From Megamerina dolium (Eukaryota > Arthropoda > Insecta > Diptera > Megamerinidae), in the NCBI GenBank assembly GCA_963854835.1, contig OY978526.1, forward strand, positions 37,920,501 through 37,984,500: 64,000 nt of DNA. The letters run 5' to 3'. Both the position numbers and the translations under genes were made by a program. The notes under the pieces are model-generated. The model had not been told where the DNA came from. It did no database searches and saw nothing but the letters and a program-made list of their open reading frames with translations. Positions 32,842 to 43,822 of the stretch are shown here, piece by piece. Numbering within the stretch: position 1 is the first letter of the stretch; every line of letters begins with the position of its first letter.

Positions 32842-35800
32842 TTATACTTCCCCTCGATAAGGCGCAAGTCGCTCTAAGTGCACTACTTTAAACTTTGCTC
32901 TTTTATTCCAGGCACGTTGAATACGATACACTACGTCATTTATCTTTGCTATAATCTCATATGGTCCTTCCCAATGAGTCTGTAGTTTAGGGGACAGGCC
33001 TTTCTTTCGTTGTGGATTATGAAGCATTACAAGCTCTCCTTCATAGAACCCTTTTGAATTTGCTTTCAAGTCATACCTGGCCTTCATCTTATCGCTTATC
33101 ATCTGCGACCGCTCTCTGATGAACTGATGTACTTCATCCAACTGTTCCCGCTTTTCGCTAGTATAATTTCCTTCGGTTGATCTCGTTGGTGTTACAACTC
33201 CAAATTTTAAATCAGCTGGCAGTCTTAACTCGTTTCCAAAAATTACCATTGCCGGTGTAGTAGCCGTCGTATCATGGTGTGCGCATCTATAAGCCATGAG
33301 GAACATTGGTATATGTACATCCCAGTCTCTTTGGTATTTATCTACGACTTTTCTCAAATATTCCTCCAAGGTGCGGTTAAATCGTTCTACCATGCCATCA
33401 GATTGTGGATGCAAAGGTGTTGTACGAGTTTTGTATATACCCAGCATACGGCATATCTCTTGGAATACAACTGATTCGAAATTTCGACCTTGGTCCGAGT
33501 GTAACTCCATCGGTACACCAAAACGAGTAACCCATTGGTTAACGAATACATCCGCAACTGTACTAGCTTCCTGATTTGGAATGGGGTATACTTCAGGCCA
33601 TTTACTGAAGTAATCTATAACCACCAGAACATACTTGTTTCCTGCGTTGCTTATTGGAAATGGCCCAGCTATGTCCATAGCAATTCGCTCAAATGGAGCA
33701 CCCACGGTGTATTGGTGCATCTTACCACGACTTTTCTTAGTGGGACCTTTGGCCATTGCACATTGCTTACACTTCCGAATCCAATTAGCGACATGGTCAT
33801 GACATCCAACCCAATAAAATCGTTTCTTTATTTTCTGGACGGTTTTGGTGATTCCCAAATGCCCTCCACTGGAGGCATTGTGATACTCAGCTATCACTTC
33901 ATTTATTCTTGCCTTGGGTACCACTAGCAGATCATAAGTGATTTTTCCATCTTCACTTTCCCATGTTCGGAATAAACATCCGTCTCGTAAGTGCAGGCTT
34001 TGCCACTGCGCCCAGTATGCCTTTGCTATTGGACTCTCATTAGCCATTTCTTGCCAATCTGGACGTATGCCCTGCTCCTTGTATTTCATGATCTTTGAGA
34101 GATCTGGGTCGTTCCGCTGATCTTCTTGCACTCGTTCGGTGGTCCATGACTCCTCCGGCAATATATTCGTAAGTCGTATGTCGACAATGTGCTCCTTGCT
34201 TTCCACTCGGGAACAATGTTTACATTCCATTTTGCAAGGACGACGAGATAGAGCATCCGCGTTGCCGTGATGTCCTCCTTTACGATGTTCGATGGTAAAA
34301 TGATAACTCTGCAGCCTTTCAATCCAGCGCGCCAATTGTCCTTCTGGGTTTTTAAATTGCAATAACCACCTTAGCGCTGAGTGGTCAGTTCGTAGATGAA
34401 ATGACTGACCGTACAAGTATTTATGGAAATACTTTACACATTCCAGTATTGCGAGCAACTCTCTTCGAGTGACACAGTAGTTTCTTTCTGGCTTCGACAG
34501 GATTTTACTGTAGTATGCTATTACTTTTTCTTGCCCACCTATGATCTGAGAGAGCACACCACCTATTCCATATCCACTCGCATCTGTGTCTAACACAAAC
34601 TTTTGACCAGGTACTGGATACGCTAATACTGGTGCTGAACAGAGTTTTTCTTTCAGTTGTTCGAATGCTTTCTGTTGGTCTTCGCCCCATACAAATGGTT
34701 TGTTCTTTCTTGTTAACTCATGCAGACTGCTGGCGATGTTTGCAAATCCAGGAACAAATCGTCTATAGTAGGTACATAAGCCTAGGAAGCTTCTTAACTC
34801 GTGAAGATTCGATGGAATAGGCCATTCTTGTACTGCTGCTACTTTCTCCTCGTCGGTATGTACCCCGTCTGTTGTTACTTTATGACCAAGATATTTAACT
34901 TCTCTCCTGAAGAGTGAACACTTTTTCATATTCAGTTTAAGCCCTGCTGATTGTATACGCTCAAATACTTCTTTCAACTTTTCCAGGTGGTCGTTAAAAT
35001 CTTTTCCCATCACAATAATGTCATCGAGGTACACCAAGCACGTTTTCCAGTGTAGTCCACTGAGTACACGCTCCATCAAACGTTCGAAAGTAGCTGGTGC
35101 ATTGCATAAACAAAATGGCATGACTGTAAATTGCCATAGACCATCGCCAATACTGAAAGCTGTTTTCTCTTTGTCTTCCTTACCAAGTTCCACTTGCCAG
35201 TAGCCACTTTGCAAATCAAGAGTTGAGAACCACTTCGCACCAGATAGTGTGTCCAGAGTGTCATCGATTCTTGGCAGTGGATAGCTGTCTTTTTTCGTAA
35301 TCTCATTCAGCTTTCTGTAATCCACACAGAATCGAGTACTTCCATCCTTCTTCTTTACCAGCACAACTGGTGAACTCCATGGACTCGCTGATGGTTCAAT
35401 AACACCTTGTTTCTGCATATCGGAAATCAGCTTAATGGCTTCGTCTCTTTTGGCCAATGGAACTCGTCGTGGTGTTTGACGAATTGGTCTAGAATCACCG
35501 GTGTCAATGTGATGCTTCACGATGGTTGTTCGTCCTCCAGTTTTTCCATTTGAAGAAAAGATTGAACTGTACTTCTCCAATACTTGTAAAGCCTTTTCTT
35601 TTTGCTGTTTGGTAAGCACACCTGCCCATTCCTCCATTTGTGCTTTTATTTCCACCCTGACAGTTCCTGATCTTCCACTTTTTATCGACGAACCGTTTTC
35701 GCAGTCTACTACGGCAGTAACTTCCTGGCAATGACCAATCACCATTCCTTTCTTTACAACTGTAGATGTATTAGTTGGATTTAATATTCGCACCGGTACT

Positions 35801-36436
35801 ATTCCATTTTCTTTAGGTTCTACTAACGTCCTACCAAGTATGATGTTTTTATTCGTTATTTCTTTATCTGCTTCCACCACCCACAACTTGCCTGTCCAAT
35901 CATCCAAATTCATCTGTGCCCATATCACCGCTTCTGATTTTGCTGGAACCTCTTGGCGTTGACATGCCAGTACTCGTTTGATGTTGCCACTACGCTTGTA
36001 ACCGATGTTCAATGGTAGTTCGACATTTGCATAGCGCAGTATCCGTTGATTTAAATCTAACGTAAATCCGTTGTCAATCATAAAATCAACACCAATTATT
36101 ACGTCATCGATGATGTCAGCCACAATGAATTCATGTTCCCACGTGTAATTTCCAATAGATACTCGTTTCTTTATCTTACCCAGAATTTGTGCATCCTCAC
36201 CCGTTGCTGTACGCAATTTTATTCCCATTAAAGGCTCAAACCTCTTTACCAAATCGCTCTTGATTATAGAATGTGATGCACCAGTGTCCAGGGTTAACAT
36301 GAATTCCATATTGTCCAATTTTCCATCAATAGTCCAGCTGCTTGGCACACGCTGTAGTTGTGAAATGTGAATGATGGGGCCACCCACTGTTAGAGTCAGT
36401 TCACGCCGCGCTGAACTGACTCGATTTAGTTTAACG
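32842..36436 (-). CDS. pol: Pol polyprotein of gypsy copy 2 (protease, RT, RNase H, integrase), intact
   Basis: An uninterrupted frame of about 1190 codons, read on minus, overlapping the end of gag in the -1 frame. Order: retropepsin (LDTGASHS near 36275), reverse transcriptase with catalytic YLDDIIV near 35015, RNase H (DTDASGYGIG near 34580), integrase zinc finger (H-H-C-C: SGGHLG to RKCKQC, 33890-33750), integrase core (MDIAGPFP near 33670, HSDQGRNFES near 33490) and a short chromodomain-less tail ending LAPYRGEV. All catalytic signatures I can check are present. There is no normal ATG start, consistent with translation by frameshifting from gag. GTG at 36387 is probably not used. Confidence 0.92.
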
Positions 36437-37841
36437 ATGGATTTGTGTTAGTGGAGCGATCGCTATCCACCTTATTCTCCTTCTTTTGTCTTCCTGGAGA
36501 ATTCGATCTTGATCGCTTTCGTCGTAGACGGCAGTCACGCGCCATGTGTCCTGGTATGTCACAAATGAAACACTTACTAGTAAACTTGTTTTCGCGTCGA
36601 CCTGTTGTTCTTCCTTCAGGCTGAACTACTGATTTTACTGCCTGACGCACTGCTTCAACCAGATCTGTTGTTTCTGTTTCTAATTGGCGTACCCGTGGCA
36701 TTGGTCGACACATGAAACTGGCGGCTTCAAACGTCAAGGCACTACTGACTGTTTCGGCATAAGTATTCCTGGGTGACATGACTAGGGCACGCTTTGTCTC
36801 TCCATCACGTATACCATCTATGAATGCCTCTATTTTTATTTTTTCGACGAACTCTTCCGAATTACCGGAGAACGCTAGATGACATAAGCGCTCAATATCG
36901 GAAGCGAATTCCTGAAGGCTCTCATTACTCCGTTGCACTCGCGATCTCAATTCCACTAGATGTAATTGACTCTTGTATTCATTTCCATATTTTCGCTGGA
37001 GTGTGTCCATCAGTGACTGATAGCTACCACGATCTTTCTCTGGAATCATCTGTAACACCTCGGAAGCATTAACTTTTAATGCGACTATTAAAGCAGCAGT
37101 CTTGTCGCTATCATCCCATTGATTCTTCGAAGCTGTTGTCTCGAATTGAAGCTTGAAGATATTGAATGGCGTGCTTCCGTCAAATGTTGGTGGCTTTAAT
37201 TTGATTGTACTTGAATCTCTAATCACTGATGTGGCTGGTCCATTTATTTTTAGTTGATTGAGTTCGTGCTGTAATTTCTCGAACTTATCTTCCAAGTCAT
37301 CTACATGTTCCTTTAAATCCGTGACCTTTTCATTAATGGTTCCGGAAATTTCCTAAAATCTAAGTTCAATTCCTTTTTGTAGATTTTCGATGACGTGTTC
37401 TTGTCGAGCCGAACCTTCTTGAATTTCCATACGCAATTCAGCCGAATGTTCTTGAAACTTGGAGTCAATTGTTTTCTGGAACTCTCCCATAGCGTTTTCT
37501 TGACGTACCGAATGTTCTTGAAACTTGGAGTCAATGCGAGACGCATTTTCTTGTAACTTCGCATTAATTCCTTGCAGTTGCTGCTGCTGTTGTTGCATCA
37601 TGGATTTCATGAGTTCCATTAGTTGACCACTCGAATCTATCTTGCTTTCTTCCTCAGCGTGTACGACTGCTTGTATATCGGCTTCCTCGAAGAACTCATG
37701 TTCTTCTACATTAATTCCCTTAGCCTCCATAGCTTGCCTCAGCCTCACCAGCAGTTCCGCCTTTGCACCTGATGACGATAGATTCATCTCTACCAACAGC
37801 TTTTTAAGCTGGTCCACTTTTAGTTGGTCAATTTTCACCAT
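36426..37841 (-). pseudogene. gag: Gag of gypsy copy 2, one premature stop
   Basis: Starts at ATG 37841. Residues ~5-40 look like a SAP domain ([20 protein letters not shown]). Gln/Glu-rich coiled coil with repeated (K/R)FQEHS units follows, then a capsid-like region ([15 protein letters not shown] to [16 protein letters not shown]) and one CCHC zinc knuckle (CFICDIPGHMARDC) near 36565, then a basic tail. The frame is broken by TAG at 37353-37355, where copy 1 has a glutamine codon, so it is a single C-to-T change. Downstream the frame stays open to TAA 36426-36428. Confidence 0.9.
36429..36435 (-). promoter_or_regulatory. Candidate -1 ribosomal frameshift site between gag and pol
   Basis: On minus the sequence is G TTA AAC in the gag frame, directly before the gag stop TAA. 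Pol is open in the -1 frame across this point. GTTAAAC fits the slippery pattern NNNAAAC-type used for -1 slippage in other systems. A downstream stimulatory structure was not tested. Confidence 0.55.
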
Positions 37842-37849
37842 CTTTACAG

Positions 37850-38307
37850 AATCCCACTTCTGACACCAATTGTTACGTTTTTATTCTGTGAACGTTTAAT
37901 TCTATTTGAATTACCTTGATCGATCACTGGATTCTGTTAACGATAACTGCAACACTTATTTTATACAACTATATACAGCAACAATTTATTTAATAATCTC
38001 TATATACAATCAACTCTGTTTACAATCAACTATTTACTATAACACTTAAATGTACTTGCAACTTTTGCCTCTGTATCAATGTTTTCGCAATCACGTTCGG
38101 AATTAGATTGATTTTTCTTCTCAATACTGGCTCTATTTATACTCTGTTGGCAACACCCCAGAATCTTCCGTTATCGAAATTCTTCTCTTCCTTTCTCGTT
38201 GGCTTGTTCTGGTTATCGCTTATTTCTATTTGTTGACATTCGTTTCGATGCTGCCAATAGTGTCAGTCACAATAGTGATGAGTAATCAACTATCGATACT
38301 CGTTACA
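37850..38307 (-). repeat. Primer site and 5' LTR of gypsy copy 2
   Basis: The primer site TGGTGTCAGAAGTGGGATT (tRNA-Leu type) occupies 37850-37868 on minus, two bases from the LTR at 37871-38307. The DRE octamer lies at about 38291-38298. Confidence 0.88.
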
Positions 38308-38353
38308 ATATGTAAACTAATTATTCTCAGGAAATTTATACGTGAAAGAAACA

Positions 38354-38651
38354 TGGAGAATGTAGTTGGAGGAAAGCGCACTAGAGAGCATCACAAGGAG
38401 TTACTTACTTACTTACATCAGAAGGAGTATTAAGTAAATTATTTGGAAGAGAATCTTGACATTGCGCACGATAAGTAAGAAGTTTTATTAACTTAAACAA
38501 ACTTATATTAATTACACATTTACAGATTTTTGACTGCAGACAGTGCCAAATTTCGTGAAGAAAAATGGAAAGATATAGCGGCGAACCTTAATGCTCTTGG
38601 GGGGACCCAAAAAAATGGTGCGAGATGGAGGAAGTATTGGAGTGACATAAG
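38354..38651 (+). pseudogene. Myb/SANT-like (zeste/MSANTD-type) DNA-binding gene fragment, two exons
   Basis: Exon 1 runs from ATG 38354 (MENVVGGKRTREHHKELL) to 38474 with donor GTAAGA. Exon 2 is 38526-38651 after acceptor ACAG, with donor GTACTT. The join keeps frame and gives a Myb/SANT-like domain: KFREEKWKDIAANLNALGG then RWRKYWSDIR, close to the Myb_DNA-bind_5 pattern found in Zeste-like proteins and in the second gene of Harbinger elements. TAA at 38431-38433 interrupts exon 1. No third exon was identified. It lies 46 bp beyond gypsy copy 2, so either a host gene was damaged or this is the relic of a Harbinger-type element. Confidence 0.6.
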
Positions 38652-39833
38652 GTACTTCATATTAATTTTTTGCCGATTAAGATTTTTAATGAAATATTTC
38701 GTTTCTATATCCAAAATTTGGTATAAATGTCATTAATTCGTCAATTAACTCCAAGCACAACACTTTAGGGAACTTATATAATTCCTTGAAACGTTCCCTA
38801 GAATATATTAAATTGTATTTACTGTAATTAAAAATTTACACATTTTATTACCTTTGCTTATCTTAAATTCTTTGCAATAATTCTAATAAAATAATTATTC
38901 CCGACATGTTTTCTTTACTTATTTCTCTACTTCAACTCATTTGTTTCTGAAATTAAATAGCACAGTTGCAATAGTTTCACGACTACATTGGTAATGGAAC
39001 ACGCTTTTCACACCACGAACCAGAATCACAAAATAAGTGTGTGAAAAGACAGAGTGAAAAATAGTTGTGAAAACGATAATGAAAACTTTTTTTTCACTTC
39101 ACTTTATCACAGAACGAGAATTGACCCCATGGTCATCATGGATTCTGGTTTGCCGTTGTCGTTTGCTTTGCTCATCCTCATATACGTCAGTGTGTTCTAA
39201 TTTTGACAACGAACATTCGCGTCGAAATATTCGCCGTTCGCCGGTGTTGTGCTTACAATATTAACCGCCACTGAGAAGCGAAAGTATAACATCATCCTTC
39301 CACATCCTTAGAGTTGCCGTTAGCGCATACTATACAATGTGCAATGTAGTGGCCGGCCATGATTTAATTGATGCTATAGTAAGATATTACACTATTATTA
39401 TATTTTCCCCCAGTGGGAAAATATGCCATACATTACTTTTTTCATATAAGAAAAGATATGCGAAAACACCATGCATGCAGTTTTTATATATGAAATGCTA
39501 TGTGAAATCGATCGTAAGAAAATACGTATCCAAACTAAGCACATTGGGAATGCATACATTTCTTTTGTTTTTAAACCGTTGGTTCCTAAGCTTGCTGAGC
39601 GACAAAGTTTATTCGTTACATCTTTTTTGAATTTTTGTTTTCTGCAGCATTTTCTCGCTTGCTTTCGTATTATTTCTTTTGGCTGACACAATGGTTATTT
39701 GAATCTCTACCGTGAACAAGTGCAAGCTTTTGTGTATAATTGGAAAGACCTGTTATTTTAAAGATATTATAAAATGTATTCAAAGCGGCATTATCGTCGT
39801 TTGACTAAAAAAAAATTCTAAATAGTGGAACTA
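38652..39833. other. Intergenic, no gene; contains a repeat shared with 51.8 kb
   Basis: AT-rich. About 39170-39262 (GTGTGTTCTAATTTTGACAA, GAACATTCGCGTCGAAATAT, CGCCGGTGTTGTGCTTACA) is closely repeated at ~51836-51905. The open frames at 39337-39691 have no recognisable domain. Confidence 0.55.
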
Positions 39834-41484
39834 CAGTGGCTCACAGCTTATTTCGTACAGTGTATATATTTTTATGTAAATGGCTGTAACATCGAAACTA
39901 AAAAACTTATCGATAAGTTTTGAATGTAGATGTCTGTGTATGTGTTTAGTAAACCTAATAAGAAAACGGGGAACCCCAAAAATTGTTCTTTTTGTCATGC
40001 AAGAGAGAAAAACTATTGATCAGCTGATTTTCAGCTCACATCTTATTTCGTACACAAACTTCAATGTAAGTAAGTTTCATTCTGCCGCGCAGTTACAAAG
40101 TTTTTTTGAATTGTATGAGTTTTTGGACCTTTTTAACTATTATAACAATTTTTATTATTCTTATTTTAAATAGTTAAAGTGCTGTAAATTAAACATTTAG
40201 TGTTATGGGTCGTCGTACAACGATGGAACAGCGTAAACTGGTAATTAACCATTTTAGGAAAGGTCAGAGTGTGCGAAAAATTGCTGAAATGACAAATTTA
40301 AGTGCCTCAACTGTCCAATACATCATTCAACGCTTCATTCGCGAAAATCGGTTGGAGAACAAGGGCAGAGAAGCACCTAATAAGATTTTCAACGCATCAG
40401 ACGAGCGTTATATTGTACGAAAAATTAAAAAAAATCCAAAGTTATCCACTCCGAAGTTGGCTGCAGAGGTTCAGCGTGAAATAGGAAAATCATCCAGTGC
40501 TGAAACTGTCCGACGTGTGCTGCGCAATCATGACTTGAACGGTCGAGTAGCCCGAAAGAAACCATTCATTTCAAAAATGAATATACAACGCCGACTTGAC
40601 TACGCCAAAGAGCATATTATTAAGACTCCTGCGTTCTGGAATACCGTTATTTTCGCGGATGAGTCTAAGTTTAATATTTTTGGCTCGGACGGAATGTCAT
40701 ATGTTTGGCGTAAAGCTAATACCGAGCTAAACAAGGAGAACCTTAAGCCCACAGTGAAGCATGGTGGCGGTAGCGTGATGGTTTGGGCCTGTATGTCAGC
40801 AGCCGGAGTAGGTGAATTGGTTTTTATTGAGGGAACAATGGACAAAATGAAGTACCTCGAGATTCTGAAAAACAATTTACTTCAAAGTGCAGACAAACTG
40901 GGTTTGCGGGAAGAATTTCGGTATTACCAAGATAATGACCCAAAACATAAATCTGGGATTGTGCAATCTTGGCTTATTTGAACTGCTCACACTTGATGTC
41001 TCCACCACCACAGTCACCTGACATGAATGTGATTGAAAATCTTTAGTCTATTTTGGACAATAAAATAAGAACACACAAGATTTCTAATAAGCAAGACCTA
41101 AAGAAGGTACTGATGGAGGAATGGAAAAAAATCACACCAGACATCACTCAAAAATTGGTGGATTCAATGCCAAGTAGACTCCAGGCTGTCATTAACGCTA
41201 AGGGATGTCATACTAAATATTAAAATCAACTTACTTTGTTTTTAGTTTGAACTTAAAGAGACTGTACGAAATAAGCTGTGACATGAATTTTCCTATTTTT
41301 TTCTTATTTTATTTTTTTATAGTGTCAAAAACTAAAATTTTGAAAAAGTAAATTTTGGAAAATAAAAAACAAACCTTCCTTTCAAAAATGGCATTTATAT
41401 TTTGTTCAAATTTTTGCTATATTAGGAATTACGACTGCAGCAATTTTTAAACTGTCACTGTACGAAATAAGCTGGGAGCCACTG
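39834..41484 (+). mobile_element. Tc1-like DD34E transposon with doubled (IR/DR-like) ends
   Basis: 1651 bp, flanked by TA duplications (39832-39833 and 41485-41486). Outer ends are CAGTGGCTCACAGCTTATTT and its near reverse complement. A second, inner copy of the CTTATTTCGTAC motif lies near 40041-40054 on the left and, inverted, near 41264-41276 on the right, about 200 bp inside each end. This doubled-site layout is the IR/DR arrangement known from some Tc1-like families. A perfect 20-bp palindrome AAAACTTATCGATAAGTTTT is at 39902-39921. Confidence 0.9.
40205..41223 (+). pseudogene. Tc1-like transposase with one frameshift and one stop
   Basis: From ATG 40205 the frame is intact for 258 codons, then a 1-base deletion near 40979 shifts it and a TAG lies at about 41047-41049. 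With these two lesions allowed for, the protein would end at TAA 41221-41223 (HTKY). Helix-turn-helix at residues ~8-50 (KLVINHFRKGQSVRKIAEMT, SASTVQYII), a second paired-like half (SAETVRRVLR), then D in FADESKF, D in YQDNDPKH and E in NVIENL. Spacing matches DD34E if one codon is counted at the deletion. It is distinct in sequence from the transposon at 22967. Confidence 0.9.
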
Positions 41485-41486
41485 TA

Positions 41487-42117
41487 CTTGTATGGATAGT
41501 AATATTACAGAAGATTGTGAAAATAGGTTAGAAGCTACTGAAGCACCAGAAACACGTACCGATTGTGTTTAGCCATCTGTCCAATCATCCAGTTTGTGTG
41601 AGAAGTTTTGCCAATGGAACAATAAATATGATGTTACAAGAAAGTATTTTGATGAACTCCTATATTGCGGTCTTAAGGAATGTGTTCTAAAACTTTAATA
41701 AAATGTGAAAAATCGGCATTGCGTACAGTGTCACCTGGTACTTATATGCACGTAGGACAATCTTGCAATGTAACTTTGTGCATTACCAAACATTCCTCTT
41801 TCCCACTGGGTCAATGAAATTGTTGTTGTATTGAGAAATTAACACAGCAAAAGGGAGAAATGCATAGTTCACTTCAAACATTTCTTTGCTGTCGCATCTG
41901 ACTTCCAACTCGTCAAATTAAATGGCGTCGCTTGAGCAGATCTGAAGATATACGGGATATTACACTATCAAACTCTTGCTGAGAATAATTTCCTTGTTTT
42001 ACTCAATATTTTGGAAAGGGAATTGTAGGTATTCAGTGCTAAATTTTCGATAGGTTAAAAATGATTTTTTTTAATAAATCATTTAAAAAGAAATGTGTAA
42101 CAAATTTTTATTTTTCA
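41487..42117. other. Intergenic, no gene recognised
   Basis: Several short open stretches (e.g. near 41500-41570) but no recognisable domain and no long frame. Confidence 0.45.
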
Positions 42118-42126
42118 TTACTTTAA

Positions 42127-43327
42127 CTTACTTACTTAATTATGTGGCCATAACAACCGAATTACCGATTTAAGCCGAATATAACATGCTTCGCCAGCCA
42201 TCTCTGTTCTTCGCTAACTGGCGCCAGTTAGAAATTCCAAGCGCCGTCAGGTTCACCAGTACTTGGTCTTTCCACCGGAGGTTAGGTCTTCCTCTTCTGC
42301 GTCGTCCTCCAGCGGATTCCGAATATATCACCTTCTTAGCTGGAGCGTGTTCTTCTATTCGCTCGACATGACCTAGCCAACGCAGCCGCTGAATTTTGAT
42401 GCACATTACTATGTCAATATCGGCATACAGCTCATACAGCTCATGATTGTACCTTATTCGGTACTCGCCACCAACGCATATAGGTCCAAAGATCTTGCGT
42501 AGGACTTTTCTCTCGAAAACTCCAAGCATTCGCTCATCCGAGGTGGAAATTGTCCAGGCTTCAGCGCCATATGTTAGGACAGGCGTGATGAGAGACTTGT
42601 AAAGTGTAGTTTTCGTTCTTCGAGAGAGAGCTCGACTTCTCAATTGCTTACTTAGCCCAAAGTAGCACCTGTTTGCAAGAGTGATCCTTCGCAATATCTC
42701 CAGGCTGACAAGATAGACAAAGTCCCTTACTACTTCAAAAGCGTAATTGTAAACAGTGACGTGCTGTCCAAGACGGCGGGACTCTTTGTTTGTTGACACT
42801 AGATACCTCGTCTTGCCTTCGTTCGCAGTAACACCTATCCGACGCGACTCTCTTTCTTACTCTGAGAATGCTGCACTGACTGCTCGCGTGTTCATGCCGA
42901 TTATGTCAATATCGTCGGCATGCGCCAACAGCATGACACTTTTATTGAAGATAGTGCCATTATGTCGTAGATCAACAGCTCGTATTATTTTCTCCATAAT
43001 AAGATTGAAGAAGTCGCACGATAACGAATCACCTTGTCTGAAACCCCGTTCGGTATTAAACGGTGCGGAGAGGTCCTTCCCAATTTCCACTACACAACGG
43101 GAGTTATGCAGTGTCATTCTACAAAGTCGAATGAGCTTTGCAGGAATACCGAACTCAGAAATTGTTGCGTATAGGTAATCCCTTACCAGACTGTCGAAAT
43201 CGGCTTTATAATCAACAAATAGGTGGTGTGTGGCGATCTGTTTTTCTTGGGTCTTCTCCAGTATTTGGCGCAGTGTGAAAATTTGGTCGATTGTTGATTT
43301 ACCAGGTCTGAAGCCACACTGATAAGG
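42127..43327 (-). mobile_element. RTE-like LINE, 5'-truncated copy
   Basis: Flanked by a 9-bp direct repeat TTACTTTAA (42118-42126 and 43328-43336). On minus it starts inside reverse transcriptase (YQCGFRPGKST equivalent) and ends after a TAAGTAAGTAAG tail. Readable RT blocks: FNTERGFRQGDSL near 43030, LAHADDIDIIG near 42930 (Tyr of YADD replaced by His), then the conserved C-terminal block LTYGAEAWT and LRWLGHVERIEEHAPAKK, complete to LYSA (stop 42170-42172). Frameshifts near 42800-42860 break it. Closely related to the copy at 57380-60238. Confidence 0.9.
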
Positions 43328-43336
43328 TTACTTTAA

Positions 43337-43822
43337 ACAACTAAATAATTTATAAAAACTGTTATATATGAGCAAGAGGTTATTAAAAATAACTTTCATT
43401 TGGTACCTATATTGTAAAAAAAAATTTGCGTGCGTATTTAGTAATTTCAATTTTGAGCTTTAACCTTACGTAGGCGTTTCCGCCGAAAATTGTTGAATTC
43501 ATTATGTTCATTAAGTTATGTTATTCTGAACATTTTCAAAATTTTTAAGATCTATATTTTCTTGTGAGGTCCCCACAATTTTGTGTCGATTTTTGCAGAT
43601 TAGAATCCAATTCGGCTATGGCAGCGTCTGAGTAGAATTGATTATTGATTATCTGAATTTAATCAAAAAACAACCTAGTAACATTAGCAATTTTTATTTT
43701 ATTTTACTTCGTATGCTATATATTTAAATTGTCCAATTTACGTTAAAATGAGGCATATTAAATTTTGTAAATAATTTATTAAACTGTTTTGGTCATCGGA
43801 GGAGGTAAGTTTATACATAAAA
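43337..43822. other. 3' flank of Mcm5, no other gene seen
   Basis: AT-rich. On minus an AATAAA poly(A) signal lies at 43775-43780, about 43 bp beyond the Mcm5 stop. Confidence 0.6.

Larger units (their letters stand above)
32367..38307 (-). mobile_element. Ty3/gypsy LTR retrotransposon, copy 2, nearly complete
   Basis: A 5.94-kb insertion on minus, bounded by ATAT target duplications (32363-32366 and 38308-38311). LTRs are 32367-32803 (3') and 37871-38307 (5'), 437 bp each, with about five differences by eye. Order on minus: 5' LTR, tRNA-Leu primer site, gag, overlapping pol, polypurine tract, 3' LTR. No env-like frame exists. The only obvious lesion is one stop codon in gag. This is the reference copy for reading the deletions in copy 1. 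Confidence 0.95.

Noticed and set aside
32842..36387. Independent 1181-residue gene starting at GTG 36387
   Set aside because: The frame is open upstream and overlaps gag. It is the pol part of a frameshifted gag-pol, flanked by LTRs.
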